Below, one piece after another: positions 51,094 to 62,158 of a DNA stretch of 64,000 bases (positions are counted from its first letter, which is position 1; every line of letters begins with the position of its first letter). The notes beneath the pieces are model-generated. The model was not told the DNA's origin. It ran no database searches and saw only the letters and a list, made by a program, of their open reading frames with translations. Made by a program: the position numbers and the translations under genes. The DNA is from Entoloma clypeatum (taxonomy: Eukaryota > Basidiomycota > Agaricomycetes > Agaricales > Entolomataceae), in assembly GCA_963565915.1 (NCBI GenBank), contig OY751490.1, positions 1,178,001 to 1,242,000 on the forward strand, in the 5' to 3' direction.

Positions 51094-52446
51094 ATGGCAG
51101 AAGCTCCGGCTGTACAAACAATGGATACATCCAAGATCATCAAGGATCCTGGGATGTTCCAATTGCGACAAGAATTGATGTTTGAATCACACGATGCACC
51201 AGTGGCTGGACATCCAGGACAGTACCGGACACATGAACTCCTCACTCGCACCTACTGGTGGCCTACCATACTGCATGATGTGAAGAAGTACGTGAAGGGT
51301 TGCGACACTTGTCAACGCAACAAGATTAACCGACAAAAGCGACATGCTCCGCTACATCCCCATGCAGCACCAAGTCACCCATGGGAAGACATAGGAATCG
51401 ACGTCGTGGGACCGATACCAGAATCTGATGGAAAAAACGCAATTCTGGTCATCACGAATAGACATTCAAAGATGCTTCACCTCATTCCGACAACCGTGGA
51501 ACTATCGGCTGAAGGATTAGCCAAGATCTATCGGGATCAGATATGGAAGCTTCATGGGATCCCCAAGAAGATCATCAGCGATAGGGGACCACAGTTCGCT
51601 GCGAAGTTCATGGAGATACTCTGCCGCATGTTAGGGATCAAGAGGAACCTGTCCACTGCATACCACCCACAGACTGATGGACAGGCCGAGCGATCGCATC
51701 AGGAAACAGAAGCATTCTTACGAAACTTTGTCAACCATCTACAGGATGATTGGGCAGAATGGATTGCAATCGCAGAGTTCCAGTACAATGACAAAGAACA
51801 CCAGGCAACGAAGCACACCCCATTCTACCTCAACTACGGTTTACATCTGTGGAAGGGAGAACTCGTGTTAGAAGATACCAATCCGGCTGCCAACGACTTC
51901 TTGAAAAAACTCAAACAGGCACGAGAAGAAGCCAATGCTGCGCTGAAACAAGCACAGGATCAGATGAAGAAGACAGTTGACACACGGCGAAGTCCGTCTC
52001 GGGATTACCACATCGGAGACAAGGTGTGGCTGGAAGGGACTAACATCAGGACCAATCGACCCTCAAAGAAACTTGATGCACTCCGACATGGACCATTCAA
52101 AGTCCTAGAAAAGAAAGGAGCTAGCGCGTACCTTCTTGATCTTCCGAAGACTTGGAAGATGATTCACCCTGTGTTCAACGAGACCCTGTTGTCACCATAT
52201 GAAACTCCGAAGTACGTCATCCAGAAAAAGAAACCAGCCCCTGATCCGATCATCGTCGAAGGACGGGAAGAGTACCACGTGTCTACGATCCTGGACTCTC
52301 GAAAGTTCTGCGGAAAGATCCAGTACCTCGTCCAATGGGAAGGATATGGCCCAGAAGAGAACACATGGGAACCGCGAGCTAATGTTCAGAACGCTCAAGA
52401 TTTGATCCATGATTTTCATCGGCAGAACCCGTCACGTCCACGATAA
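51094..52446 (+). CDS. gypsy-2 Gag N-terminus fused in frame to integrase-chromodomain
   Basis: 450 residues. The first 22 (MAEAPAVQTMDTSKIIKDPG and MF) are the conserved Gag start. Directly after comes QLRQELMFESHDAP, the integrase zinc module of pol. Then the integrase core follows with D, D, E in GIDVVGP, SDRGPQF and GQAERSHQE, and a chromodomain (YHVSTILDSRKFCGKIQYLV, WEGYGPEENTWEP). The deletion removed the rest of Gag, protease, RT and RNase H yet kept the frame. TDRHS of gypsy-1 is TNRHS here, so one conserved Asp is changed. The fusion could make free integrase without proteolysis. Upstream Gag-frame sequence is also open (from about 50722) without an ATG. Confidence 0.9.
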   Translation: MAEAPAVQTMDTSKIIKDPGMFQLRQELMFESHDAPVAGHPGQYRTHELLTRTYWWPTILHDVKKYVKGCDTCQRNKINRQKRHAPLHPHAAPSHPWEDIGIDVVGPIPESDGKNAILVITNRHSKMLHLIPTTVELSAEGLAKIYRDQIWKLHGIPKKIISDRGPQFAAKFMEILCRMLGIKRNLSTAYHPQTDGQAERSHQETEAFLRNFVNHLQDDWAEWIAIAEFQYNDKEHQATKHTPFYLNYGLHLWKGELVLEDTNPAANDFLKKLKQAREEANAALKQAQDQMKKTVDTRRSPSRDYHIGDKVWLEGTNIRTNRPSKKLDALRHGPFKVLEKKGASAYLLDLPKTWKMIHPVFNETLLSPYETPKYVIQKKKPAPDPIIVEGREEYHVSTILDSRKFCGKIQYLVQWEGYGPEENTWEPRANVQNAQDLIHDFHRQNPSRPR

Positions 52447-52568
52447 AAGACACCCGTTGAAATCAGCAACAGCATCGACCTCATCAGTCAAAAACCCACC
52501 GAGTTCTCTGCTCCGTCTTCAATATAGCTACTCCATTCTTCCTCTATCTCTCCAACATCCTCCGCACC

Positions 52569-52931
52569 ATGTCCACCGCCACCACCACATCCACTGAAAC
52601 CAACCCCGCCATCACTGCCCTCATGGGTGAAGCCCTCTCCATGAGAGACCAGATCCACGCGCTAGAAGCCTCGCTCGCCGACATCCTGCATCGACAGATG
52701 CACATCCGCCTCCATTCTTTATCCGACCTCCCCGTCGCACCAACCCCCGAAGAAAAACAAATCCTCGGGAACTACACCCGTACGCTGGTCATTGAAAACC
52801 GGCGCATCCGACTAGCCGTCTGGAGTCTTGAGCTCGCCGTCGCCATCAACGAAGAGCTAATAGACGATTGGAGCCTCAAGGAGAATGGCTCCTGGCCAAA
52901 CAACGATGATGCCGGAGGATGGGGACAATGA
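52569..52931 (+). CDS. gypsy-2 accessory ORF (120 residues)
   Basis: Homologue of 37663-38031. It starts MSTATTTSTETNPAITALMG and keeps the core EALSMRDQIHALEASLADIL, RQMHIRLHSLSDLPVAP and IENRRIRLAV. It lies 122 bp after the Gag-integrase ORF and just before the polypurine tract. It stays open even though this copy lost most of pol. Length differs by a short N-terminal gap. No known family is recognised. Confidence 0.8.
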   Translation: MSTATTTSTETNPAITALMGEALSMRDQIHALEASLADILHRQMHIRLHSLSDLPVAPTPEEKQILGNYTRTLVIENRRIRLAVWSLELAVAINEELIDDWSLKENGSWPNNDDAGGWGQ

Positions 52932-52965
52932 CTCTGTGAGGACACAGAGCTTGAGGAGGGGAACA

Positions 52966-53353
52966 TGTTACGGACTTACCAGTTTGTATGTTACGCACTT
53001 TTCCCTTGCATTGTACCTTCGTTATTTCTTTGACTTATCGGACCGCTTATTCATTTACCTTTATTCTACCATTCTCCTTTAGTATACTTCGCTCCCGCGC
53101 TGACTCGCACTCCGCAGTAGGGATTACTCAGTCCGCAGTTGTCTGACTCACTTCGCACTGCCTTTCCGCAGTTACTGACTCATCCGCACTGCCTTCCGCA
53201 GCTACTGACTCACTCGCTACCGCTCGTAGCCAGTACTATATAAACCCCATGTACCATAGCTACATTCCTTAGATTTAGCAATCACTTTGCTCTTCGCCTT
53301 TCCACTTCCTGCACACTCTGCCCGAACCTTGGAAGGGTTTGTTAAGCATAACA
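52966..53353 (+). repeat. 3' LTR of gypsy-2
   Basis: 388 bp partner of 49915-50302, preceded by the stem-loop CTCTGTG AGGA CACAGAG (52932-52949) and polypurine tract TTGAGGAGGGGAACA. Confidence 0.95.
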
Positions 53354-53361
53354 ACAGGAAC

Positions 53362-53874
53362 TGTTACACTTTTTCACCCTCTTCCCTGTGCACCTTCATG
53401 CAACCTTTCGACCCTCAATCTCTATCCGACCCCGTTTTACTTAACCCCGATGACCCTGGGACACGTGTCCCCTCTATCAGTGCTATGACTTGGACAATTC
53501 CCCTTTTGTTATCTCTGACTCATGGCCTTGAGGCCTTATCTCTGACTCCTATGCCACAGCCCCCTTGAAACATTTATCTAACCAATGGCTTATTTAGCTC
53601 CTGCGCAGCATCTACTTATTTATAGCCATAGGATAATGTATATAAGACTTGTAACCTTAGAGTAGAGGTCCTCAGCTTGACCTAGGCAAACAACGCTTAC
53701 TTTGTCTTATCTTCAAACACTCTCAAACTAAGTGCCTTGCGAGGACTTAGCTCTGCTAAACCAAACCGAGTCGTCCTCTTGAGGAGCTCACTGATCTTGA
53801 CCAAGTCAACCTATTGAGGGACTTGTTGTGGAACCAGTTCGAACCCACATGATCCGATCTTTATCACCGTAACA
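53362..53874 (+). repeat. Solo LTR of another retrotransposon family
   Basis: 513 bp, TGTTACACTT ... CACCGTAACA with 6 bp terminal inverted repeats, flanked by TSD GGAAC (53357-53361 and 53875-53879). It has a TATA-like GTATATAAG near 53639. It starts eight bases after the gypsy-2 LTR. Body sequence is unlike the other LTRs here; strand is a guess from the TATA position. Confidence 0.88.
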
Positions 53875-53879
53875 GGAAC

Positions 53880-54820
53880 AAGTAAGGGTTTCTGCTATAT
53901 CAATTAGGTAGGAGGGGACTATATATTATCAAGTATGTATTTATTTTGTGAAACTTCGCCACGGACTTTAAGTCATAGAGGTGCCATGCTCTGACCAAAT
54001 AATAGTAAACAATGCACAAAATGCATTGCGCAGGCGCATGCGGTGCCTTTCTCATGATCTAATAATAGTTTGAAGTAATAGAACTACATATGGGATATGT
54101 ATTCACCTTCTGACACACTGTGTATAATTTTTAGAAGTCCAGATGGGGTGGGAATGGTGAAATGTGCAGATTTCAGGAAAAGTGCTATATCTCCCCAAGG
54201 AATGAACCAAATTTGAAAAATGAATGTGTTTCATTCGGGTCTGGTTTCGGTCTGGTTCTAGGTTCTTGAGACTGGACTTAGAAACACTAATCTGATCAGT
54301 GGCTGCTTGACTTACGGTTCGACTTACAGCTTGACTTACAATGAGCCGACCTCATGTCACTCCAGGGTATAGTTCCCAACATCCCATCAAACCGAAATCG
54401 GCTAACGTTTCCATCAATCCCACTAGCTCTGAAAAGCAAAACTCACCATATCAAGGTAGGTGTGAGAGATCCCCAAACAAACCCTGGAGAGCAGAGAATT
54501 TGGGAGTCTCTATCACGTTCTGAGTTTTTATTCTGGGGTACAGAGGATACATTTTTTTATACATTTTTTTATTTACTTTTTTTTTGATGAACAACTTTGG
54601 TTGCCATCAAACACCCATCATGGCAACCCTTTCTGCTCATCATCCAACCCTCTGCGGCAACCAGATTCCCAAACGAGGCATCACAATCGTGCACCGCCCA
54701 AGAGATCTGACTTAATCACATCAGACCCTGCCAGGACCCTTGATCAATCAGTGATCACTCAGTGTCTTACAGGTCAGATCTCAGACTTTCCCACCCAGCC
54801 AAAACCTTGTAAGCCATCCA
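53880..54820. other. Intergenic stretch without recognisable gene
   Basis: AT-rich, with T runs near 54550-54585. No ORF with family motifs and no clear element ends. Confidence 0.6.
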
Positions 54821-55253
54821 GCCCAGTGAAAATCAGGTCATATGGGAGTGGGTTTTCTCAGGGCTATTTTAGGTTTGATCTTGCTTAACTTGGTTTAAAT
54901 CAGTCCAAATGGAAAATTTAATTTGATCGACAGCGAGTCCAACTTTAAGGGTTTGAGTCAGGATAACCTGGAAAATTTGGGAACAAGCAGGATGTGATCT
55001 GGTTTTCTCAGGTTTTTTCAGGGGTGATTCAGTTAAAATCTGTCAAACCAGGGGAATTAAGTGGGAACCTGTGGGAATTGATGGTTGAATTTCTGGATTA
55101 TTCTGACTCAAACCCTCTCAAACCCTTAAAGTTGGACTCACTGTCAATCAAATCAAATTTCCCATTCATACTGATTTAAACCAAGTTAGGCAAGATCAAA
55201 CCTAAAATAGCGCTGAGAAAACCCACTCTCATGTGACCCAATTTCCACTGGGC
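54821..55253. repeat. Foldback (long inverted repeat) element
   Basis: Arms of about 145-155 bp (54821-54966 and 55099-55253) pair imperfectly. Both read GCCCAGTG ... GTGGGTTTTCTCAG ... TTTAGGTTTGATCTTG ... AACTTTAAGGGTTTGAG in opposite directions, around a 130 bp middle. No coding capacity. It could be a MITE of an unidentified DNA transposon or a hairpin RNA source. No TSD was found. Confidence 0.8.
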
Positions 55254-55263
55254 ATCCAGGATA

Positions 55264-55791
55264 GGGTCGCGGAAATAACTCAGCCGAGGTTTTTTACCAG
55301 TAAGTTACCTAGGCTGGTTGGGAGGTGGTTATTTACCTAGTAATTTACCAGTAATTTACTGTATCACGTGCTGAAACATGACTTTTTTTTTTTTCAAAAA
55401 ATTTCACGATGTGCCCGCTCAATACAGCTACTAAAATGGACGACTGAAGTCATTATCTACACCGTTCTGTGTTAGTGACAGAGTCTTAACATCTCCTGGA
55501 TGTTTCTTCTGCGAGGATGTGACTTCGGAGGCCGTCCAAGATGTTGAGTCTCGGGGAGGGGAGAAGAATATATGCAATATCGTCTGGGATGCTTTTCATC
55601 TTCGTAGTAGATCGCTTGCCTGCAGCCTTGTCATGTTCACGCAACAAAAAAAATTGTTTTTTGGGCCTTTATCTGCATGTGCCTAGTTAATTTACCTACC
55701 GAAATCAGGTCCCAAGTGACCATGGTAAATTACCAGTAAATTACTTGTAAATAACTACATTGGTAAATAACTCAAGTTATTTCCGCAACCC
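55264..55791. mobile_element. MITE with TA target duplication
   Basis: 528 bp with terminal inverted repeats GGGTCGCGGAAATAACT and, on the other end reversed, GGGTTGCGGAAATAACT (one mismatch in 17), flanked by TA (55262-55263, 55792-55793). The inside is rich in TTTACCAGTAA-like words near both ends. No transposase. The TA duplication fits the Tc1/mariner superfamily but does not prove it. Confidence 0.82.
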
Positions 55792-56099
55792 TAAGATTCC
55801 AGGATAATTGAGGCGACATGAGTTGACATGGCAGGAAAAATAAAAGGGTGTTATAAAAATAGATCCTCTGTACAGACATGTGTAATAACCAAGTCTGTAT
55901 TCAAAGTTGATGGTTGTGAAGTGGCGAGATGGTATCATTGCCATTGACGAGAGCCTTGGATGGGTTATCGGGGAGAATATATCATGTCACGTGACTCAGC
56001 GGGTTGCAAAGTTTTTCCGAGATCACGTGTTTCGAAAAATCTGCTGAGTAGTTGTGGGAAAGTCACGTCGCGACTCCACATTGAACCGAACATCGCACA

Positions 56100-59000
56100 A
56101 TGAATCCCGCCCCCCACGAAGGAGCCCAACCGCTCAACCTGCCACAGGATGTCCTAAAAAGCCTGATCGATGCGATGAACCGCGCAGCGACAGAATATCT
56201 TTGGGATCTTATTGCAATGAATGCTCAGCGTGCCGGAGCGGAAGAACAGAAATCCAAATATGCTTATCTCCTCTTGAACGTTGACAACGCGATTCTCCAC
56301 CAATTATCAAAGACGGCGCATACACACAAATGGATGCCTCTGCGGACTCCCGAGTCTGTGGACCAGTTTCTGGAGAAGATGAACGATGAAGAGTTCAAAG
56401 AATGGCGTGACGGATTCATGAGAATTATCGAAAATCGAGATTGGGCTTCTCGAGCTGCCAATCGTACGTGCTTGATCGTTGACCATCTTCTGGCGCAATT
56501 GATTCCTCCCAGTGAAACTCCCCGATGTTCGCCAGATGGATTGGTTTCGAGAAATCAGGCATGCTTCCTTGTCTTACATAACTTTTAGTCCATACATTTA
56601 CACATTGTACCTGTGTTAGCGACACAACTCGTCAAAGTACGACTTCCCTGGTGTACGCCATTGACATCTAACAAACTTTTGCGGACAGGGCTCGCGGGGG
56701 CATATGAACAACCCTTTATCGGCGATGCGGCCGATGCTTTCATTGACCATCTTACTCAACTCAAGGAGGTCGAAAACAAGAAAGTGTTCTATGCCAAAGC
56801 AGTCGCTGTTGTTCAAAGCTCCGGAACAGGGAAATCCCGCATGCTTTCAGAGGTGTGTTAGGTTTCCGTCTTATCATGCACGACTTCATACGTTTCTCTT
56901 TAGGTTGGAAAAAAAATATTCACCCTTCCAGTCTGCCTTCGGGGTCCGGATGATCCAGGTTATCCACCTTCAGATGGCCCCGTCGTCGAATACCTTGAAG
57001 CTTTGAGGAGGGATAATGACTTGAGCATCACAGCGCATATCGCCGTCGTCTGCTTCGTCGCTGCTGCTCACAAGAAGATGCTTGAAGTGCTGAAGGCCTG
57101 GGCATGTTCTGACTCATCGAAGTTACGTTTACGCTGGCATAACTGTATGGAGTCGTCGGGGAATCGTGAATACCGGAAGCAGTTTTTTCTAGATGTGGTT
57201 GAAAAAGCAAAATCAGCAAGTCATTGTTCCGTGCTTTGGCTCCAAGTGCTCATTTTTGACAGTTAGAGTCGAAGGCTCTGGCGGGCTTCATGAGCTCAAC
57301 GAAGTACGGTCCTGGCAGTAGTACAAACAGGAAGGACGGCGGGGATGTGGCCAATCCTGATGTGCGCACGATCGCTCAAGAGCTTTATGATTCCATTGCC
57401 AAGCAGGCCACCGAAGACCTTACGGCGTTTCTTTCCACTCTCAATCCACCTCAAAACTTATGTCTGACATACGTCGATGAAGCGGATTGCCTAGGCCTAT
57501 GTATCGATATCCTTTACCGTCTTTTGAGCAGTCAAGAATCATCAACAAACATGTGGTATACATTTTTGGGAACGAAAACGAGGCTTTCCTATTATGCTCC
57601 CCCTCCTGCCAACCGTCAGTCCCTATGTTTTTCCCACTTGCGCCTGACTCACCCACTACATCAGGAGTCTCTTTGCGACTGAGGCAGGAAGTGGCTCACA
57701 TGCCGTTGCCCTACTTCACTCTTGGTTTTGACCAGCATATGATCGATAAGGATAGAAAGAAGGTGGCTGTCAAGATGGGCGATCTTCAGACCGTCGAGCG
57801 CCTCTGCCGATATGGCCGACCTTTGTATGTGACTTTTCATCATCAACAACAGTTGCTCATCTTTAAACCAGGTGGAAATCGTACCTACCTGACCCCAAAG
57901 TCAAGGGGATTGTCAAAATCGCCGCCTGGAAGCTGATATGCGGGGAGACATACGACCCATCTGATACGAATCACGTTTTTGCTGTCCTCTCTCAGCGCCT
58001 CTGTCTCGAACCGGTCCTTGCAGGAACAGAGGCTGTAAAACTCACAGAACGCAGTATCTCACATCACATGCGACTTCTGACTGGCTGCTCACGTACTGGC
58101 GAAATGTGGTACACTTACTCGCCATCTGAGCCAATGCTTGTGCTAGCCAGTCTTCACCACCTGTATTCCGAGGCGAAGAACAACTTGGCGCCTTCTCTGG
58201 AAACTTTGAGCAAGAATTTATGCAGCGCGGGATTGGTCGAAAAAGGCCTGCTGGGTGAACTTTGCGCCCGTACTCTTATTCTTTTTGCCCGTGACTTTGC
58301 CGCACCATTGGGAGCTGATCGCACCCGGGATTTTTTGCAACCCGTTCCGCTTTTGGAATTCCTCGGTAAACTCTTTGGCCACAAGTCATGGGCGGGCGAC
58401 AATCAAGCCGAATTTGACGAGGCCTTTCGTAGCGCCTACGTGAATTTTACTCATTGGATCGTGACGAAGGACCCAATGCCGGCAGATTCCTCGTGACTAT
58501 GCTCTGCTTGCTGATGGCACGCCTACTAATTTTGGCAAATTCAGTCAGTTACTTGCAAACTTATGGGCCCGTGGGGCAGTGCTGCAATGCTGTTTCAATC
58601 AGGAAGACATCGACTTCGTCATCCCCATATACATGGGTTCTATTGCTACTCACGACGTCTTCGACCCCTCACGTCTCTCTGCCATTGCCGGGCAGGTCAA
58701 ATTCAAATTCAACGCAGCCACGAAAGCAGAATGCGACGCCATAGCCGCAATTGGTCTCCCACGCGATCCTCGTGAACCCTTGCCCTATCTGGCGCTTCTT
58801 ATGGACCTTGGGACCGAGGCGAACCACCAGCATACCAATTCGAGAGTGCGAGCGATCGTCCCCGAGCCCCCTTCCGACAACGAATTCCCAAAACTCACCG
58901 ACAAATTCGAAAAAGATGTCAAGAAACTTCGGGCCCGTCAGAGCCGAAAACCAAAACCAAAGGCGGCCTCTATCAAAAAACTCAAGGAGGAAGTCCAAAA

Positions 59001-59325
59001 ATCGCGGCAGGCGGTGGATCACTACAATCGGTACTTCGTCTCTGCCCGTGGCTCCTCTCGCCGCGTGTACGGCATTTTAGACGAAGCGAACATCAACGGA
59101 GACTTTTCGATGCTACTCCATGTCACAGCACCGGTACCCATAGACCAACATCACATCTTACAGTATATGCGACCATTTGAGCGGCTAGGAAATCAATCGC
59201 ACCACACTGCTTCGATGCTGGAATATGATAAAGACGCTCCGATGGAAGATGGGCCAGGCAAAGCGATTCCAGATGAGGAGGGAAAGACCGAGGATGGGGA
59301 TGTGGATATGGATATGCTGCCGTAG
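56100..59325 (+). CDS. P-loop NTPase of a fungal multi-copy family, eight exons
   Basis: Host-type gene with seven predicted introns: 56559-56619 (GC donor), 56651-56688, 56853-56903, 57216-57262 (GC donor, GCAAGT), 57615-57664, 57825-57871 and 58493-58544 (TACTAAT branch site). All phases agree, giving 959 residues from ATG 56100 to TAG 59323-59325. Residues about 155-180 read RHNSSKYDFP then GLAGAYEQPFIGDAAD. A Walker A-like VVQSSGTGKSRMLSEV follows (near 210), then a membrane-independent segment VGKKIFTLPVCLRGPDDPGYPP and a Walker B-like LCLTYVDEAD (near 390). The C-terminus is charged with a coiled stretch (KKLRARQSRKPKPKAA). It resembles the large fungal family of NTPases related to Crinkler-type proteins, but that is from memory and not certain. 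Substrate unknown. It is the only non-transposon gene found. The first two introns are the least sure. Confidence 0.8.
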
Positions 59326-59747
59326 CAGACTCATTGGTTACAATGTATTTCAGTCATTCGACATGATGTTTTAATCACCTGTCGTCCCACAATACCTCTC
59401 TTATGAGACGAATGCCCCACCTACGGGCCACAATACCCCTCTAATTAGAGTTCTTTTCGTCTACAGTCGAGGACAGTCAAACGTGTCTGAAAAAATTATC
59501 ATGCCTTCGGACTTGTTCGGGATCGGAAGAGGTGTCAAAACCACCTGACTTACCCACACTCTAAGCTTAATACTATCGATGACCAGGTATTTGAAACATT
59601 TTCAGTGGCAAACATATTTATCCACGACAACCTTACCAATTGTTGGAACAGCATACAATCACATCAACACTGGAGGTGATCACAGTGGATGTGTCATCTT
59701 GCAGTCCTAGTATACTCTATGCTATGCGCTACAGATCGTGTATTCTA
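59326..59747. other. 3' flank of the NTPase gene
   Basis: No gene seen. It probably contains the 3' untranslated region and ends at copia B copy 2. Confidence 0.6.
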
Positions 59748-60097
59748 TGATAGAGGGGGAACCTTACTACTACTGTACTATTACGACTGGGTGTTCATGC
59801 ACGTGATCAAAAAGTTTTTCTGACAAAGCCCCAAAATCTCAATAAATTGAGAAAAATTCAAAAAAAATATCAGAACAAAATGGCTGTGACGCGTGACTGA
59901 ACACCCCTTCGTAATAGTACAGTAACCTTTGAGAGGTGTTTGCAAGGTGGGGGTTACTCGGTAAGAGCGTTATATTGCACAGAGAATAAGGACAGTCTTA
60001 TATACTAGTCTACTTATTTGTACATTATTTGTACATCATGGGATTGAGCACATGACACTATAGATGAAATATCTATAGGAGTGGAATTCGTTCAACA
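59748..60097 (-). repeat. 3' LTR of copia B copy 2
   Basis: 350 bp, same ends as 39208-39557, preceded by the same five bases TTCTA although the sequence further out differs. Confidence 0.8.
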
Positions 60098-60123
60098 CTC
60101 CCCCTCGATGTGTATACATCGGA

Positions 60124-61630
60124 TTATGAAAATGTCAAGTCTAAATGTTGGCGACATCTTTCAAAGAGTTCCCGACTAAGATTTTTAGTTAGCATATCCG
60201 CGGGATTGGATGTGCCTTCAATGTACTCTACAGTGATCAATCCACAAGAGATGTATTCTCAGATGACATGATATCTTAGATCGATATGTTTAGTATGGCG
60301 TTCCTGTACAGGGTTGTTCCCAATAAAGGTTGAGCCATGATTGTCGGCATAGATCGGGACATTCTGCATTAGAAAGCCAATCTCCTGGAAGAGCTGGATT
60401 ACCCATTTTACTTGGCGACCACAATCGGACATCGCCATGTACTCTGCTTCAGTAGATGAGTGAGCAATGGTTTTTTGTAGACGACAAGTCCAGCCTACAG
60501 AAGCACCTGCAAGATTCAGGAAAAAGCCGGTGCAGCTTCGACGCTTAATTTTGTTGGATGCCCAGTCAGAATCCATGTAGGCATGTAAGCCCACATTTTG
60601 ATCACCGGAATACGTCAGTCGGTAATCAGAAGTGCCCATGAGATAGCGGATTATATACTTTGCTTTATCAATGTGTTCCTGGGTAGGATTTGCCAAGAAC
60701 TGTGATAATGTAATCATGGCAAAGGCAATATCGGGTCGTGTACTGATCATTAAATATAGCAGAGACTCTATGATCTGCTGAAATTGTGATCGAAGCGCAG
60801 CAGTGGCAGTGCCAGCATTTGCTGTCGGCTTGTATCCGGTAGGTAGGGGAGTCTTGGTGATCGTTGCATTTGTCATGCTGAATCTCTACTACTTTCTGTA
60901 AATAGGCACATTGATTGATCATGATCGTATTCTTGGTATGCGTGATGCGCATTCTCAAGAATTCAGTGGGTTCACCTAGATCACGAGATTCCCAAATAGC
61001 CATGAATTCGGCTCTTTTAACAGTTGTAAGCTTAGCGTCTGGTCCCATAAACATTGCATCATCGACATAGATTATTGCTAGTACGATGGTTCCGTTCGGG
61101 GAATAGAAAACAAAGATTCCGGCGTCAGATATGACCCTTCGGAAACCTAGTTTCTTCATGGATTTCTCCATGGCATGCCACCATGCAAGTCCAGCCTGCT
61201 TTGAACCATAAATAGCCTTATGCAGGCGCCAAACAAGAAGTTCTTTGCCTTTTATTTTGAAGCCTTCAGGTTGCATCATGTATAATTCTTCCTGGAGTTT
61301 CCCATAAAGGAAAGCAGCAGTTACGTCAAGCGTGAGAATCACCCAACTCTCAAGCGTGGCGGTAGTGAGCATGAGATGTACTGTCTTGAATCGAACTACA
61401 GGAGAGAATACCTTGTCAAAATTGATTCCCTCAATTTGCGAGAACCCTTGTGCAACAAGCCGAGCCTTTTTATGGCCATCGGTCTTTATGTCAAAGACCC
61501 ATCATGATCTGATGGCCTTTCGTCCGGTCGGTAAAGGTGTTAGATCATAGACATCACACTGCTTGATGCTATCAAGTTCCTTATGGCATGTGTCCAAACA
61601 CTCATCCTGGAGGTTTTTTGGCATTTTGGC
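60124..61630 (-). pseudogene. copia B pol fragment (RT and RNase H)
   Basis: RT (IIYVDDAMFMG near 61070, YMMQPEGFKIKGKELLV) and RNase H (YMDSDWAS, SSTEAEYMAMSDCG). It shares with copy 1 the frameshift near 60875 (VEIQHDKCN on one side, MTNATITKTPLPTGY on the other). Its own stops: TGA at about 60257 where copy 1 has CGA (RQYIYCG), and TGA near 61503 where copy 1 has CGA (GSRWVFD). Confidence 0.9.
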
Positions 61631-61946
61631 GGAACCTAGTTCCCCCTTAGCCCCACCTGACACAGGGCCTAGTGGATCTTCCAGTACTCCTCCCGATGAC
61701 CCCAAAGTTCCTGATGATGAACCTTTGGAAGATACGGATGCGGAGAGCTTACTGCATGAAATGATGAATGATGTGGAGCTAGGTCCAAAAGCATTTAACT
61801 TGTACCTAGAACAATTAGTTCGGAAATGAGGGGGAGACACAAAACAGATCGCTGAGTTGAATGCGCTACTTGCATCAGCTGTTCCTCACTCTGAATCTAA
61901 TCTCTCACAGTTCCGTGATATCCGGGAGATGAAGTTTCGCGACATT
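61631..61946 (+). pseudogene. Inverted 316 bp piece of copia B pol
   Basis: Plus-strand reading SSPLAPPDTGPSGSSSTPPDDP ... DAESLLHEMMNDVELGPKAFNL matches, in opposite orientation to the rest of the element, copy 1 segment 41091-41406. Both junctions are clean and the length is the same. One in-frame TGA near 61827 replaces Arg. Confidence 0.9.
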
Positions 61947-62085
61947 ACTTCTTCCTGTCGTGATCGGGGAACATTGCAGAGCCGGGAAGGTTCATGCTGC
62001 TGTTTCTCTCGATTCACGGCTTCACACCAAGAGCATGTGCGATTGATGTCACATTGTTGTTGCGCAGGGTGCCGTTGCTCCCCGT
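61947..62085 (-). pseudogene. copia B linker fragment beyond the inversion
   Basis: Matches copy 1 from 41407 onwards in the normal orientation, ending where CCGTTGCTCCCC is followed by unrelated sequence. Confidence 0.8.
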
Positions 62086-62158
62086 AGATGTTGCCTTCCC
62101 GTCGAGGTGGGTTAGCATTCCTTCGTGGTCGAGGGACATCAGCAGGTGGAGGATTCGC

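Larger units (their letters stand above)
49915..53353 (+). mobile_element. Ty3/gypsy retrotransposon gypsy-2, internally deleted
   Basis: Two 388 bp LTRs, ORF1, a fused Gag-integrase-chromodomain ORF and the accessory ORF. Protease, RT and RNase H are deleted. I count about ten differences between its LTRs, more than in gypsy-1. The flanks TAATT (49910-49914) and ACAGG (53354-53358) do not match, so there is no TSD. Confidence 0.93.
59748..62085 (-). mobile_element. Ty1/copia retrotransposon, family B copy 2 (truncated, with inversion)
   Basis: 3' LTR, RNase H, RT and part of the integrase-RT linker of family B. Similarity to copy 1 ends near 62083, so integrase, protease, gag and 5' LTR are missing. 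Segment 61631-61946 is inverted relative to copy 1. Confidence 0.92.

Noticed and set aside
53287..53568. 93-codon ORF across the gypsy-2 LTR end and solo LTR
   Set aside because: It crosses an element boundary and has no recognisable domain.
58496..58579. Apparent frameshift in the NTPase gene
   Set aside because: A 52 bp intron (58493-58544) with GTGACT donor, TACTAAT branch site and TTCAG acceptor restores the frame, so no mutation is needed.
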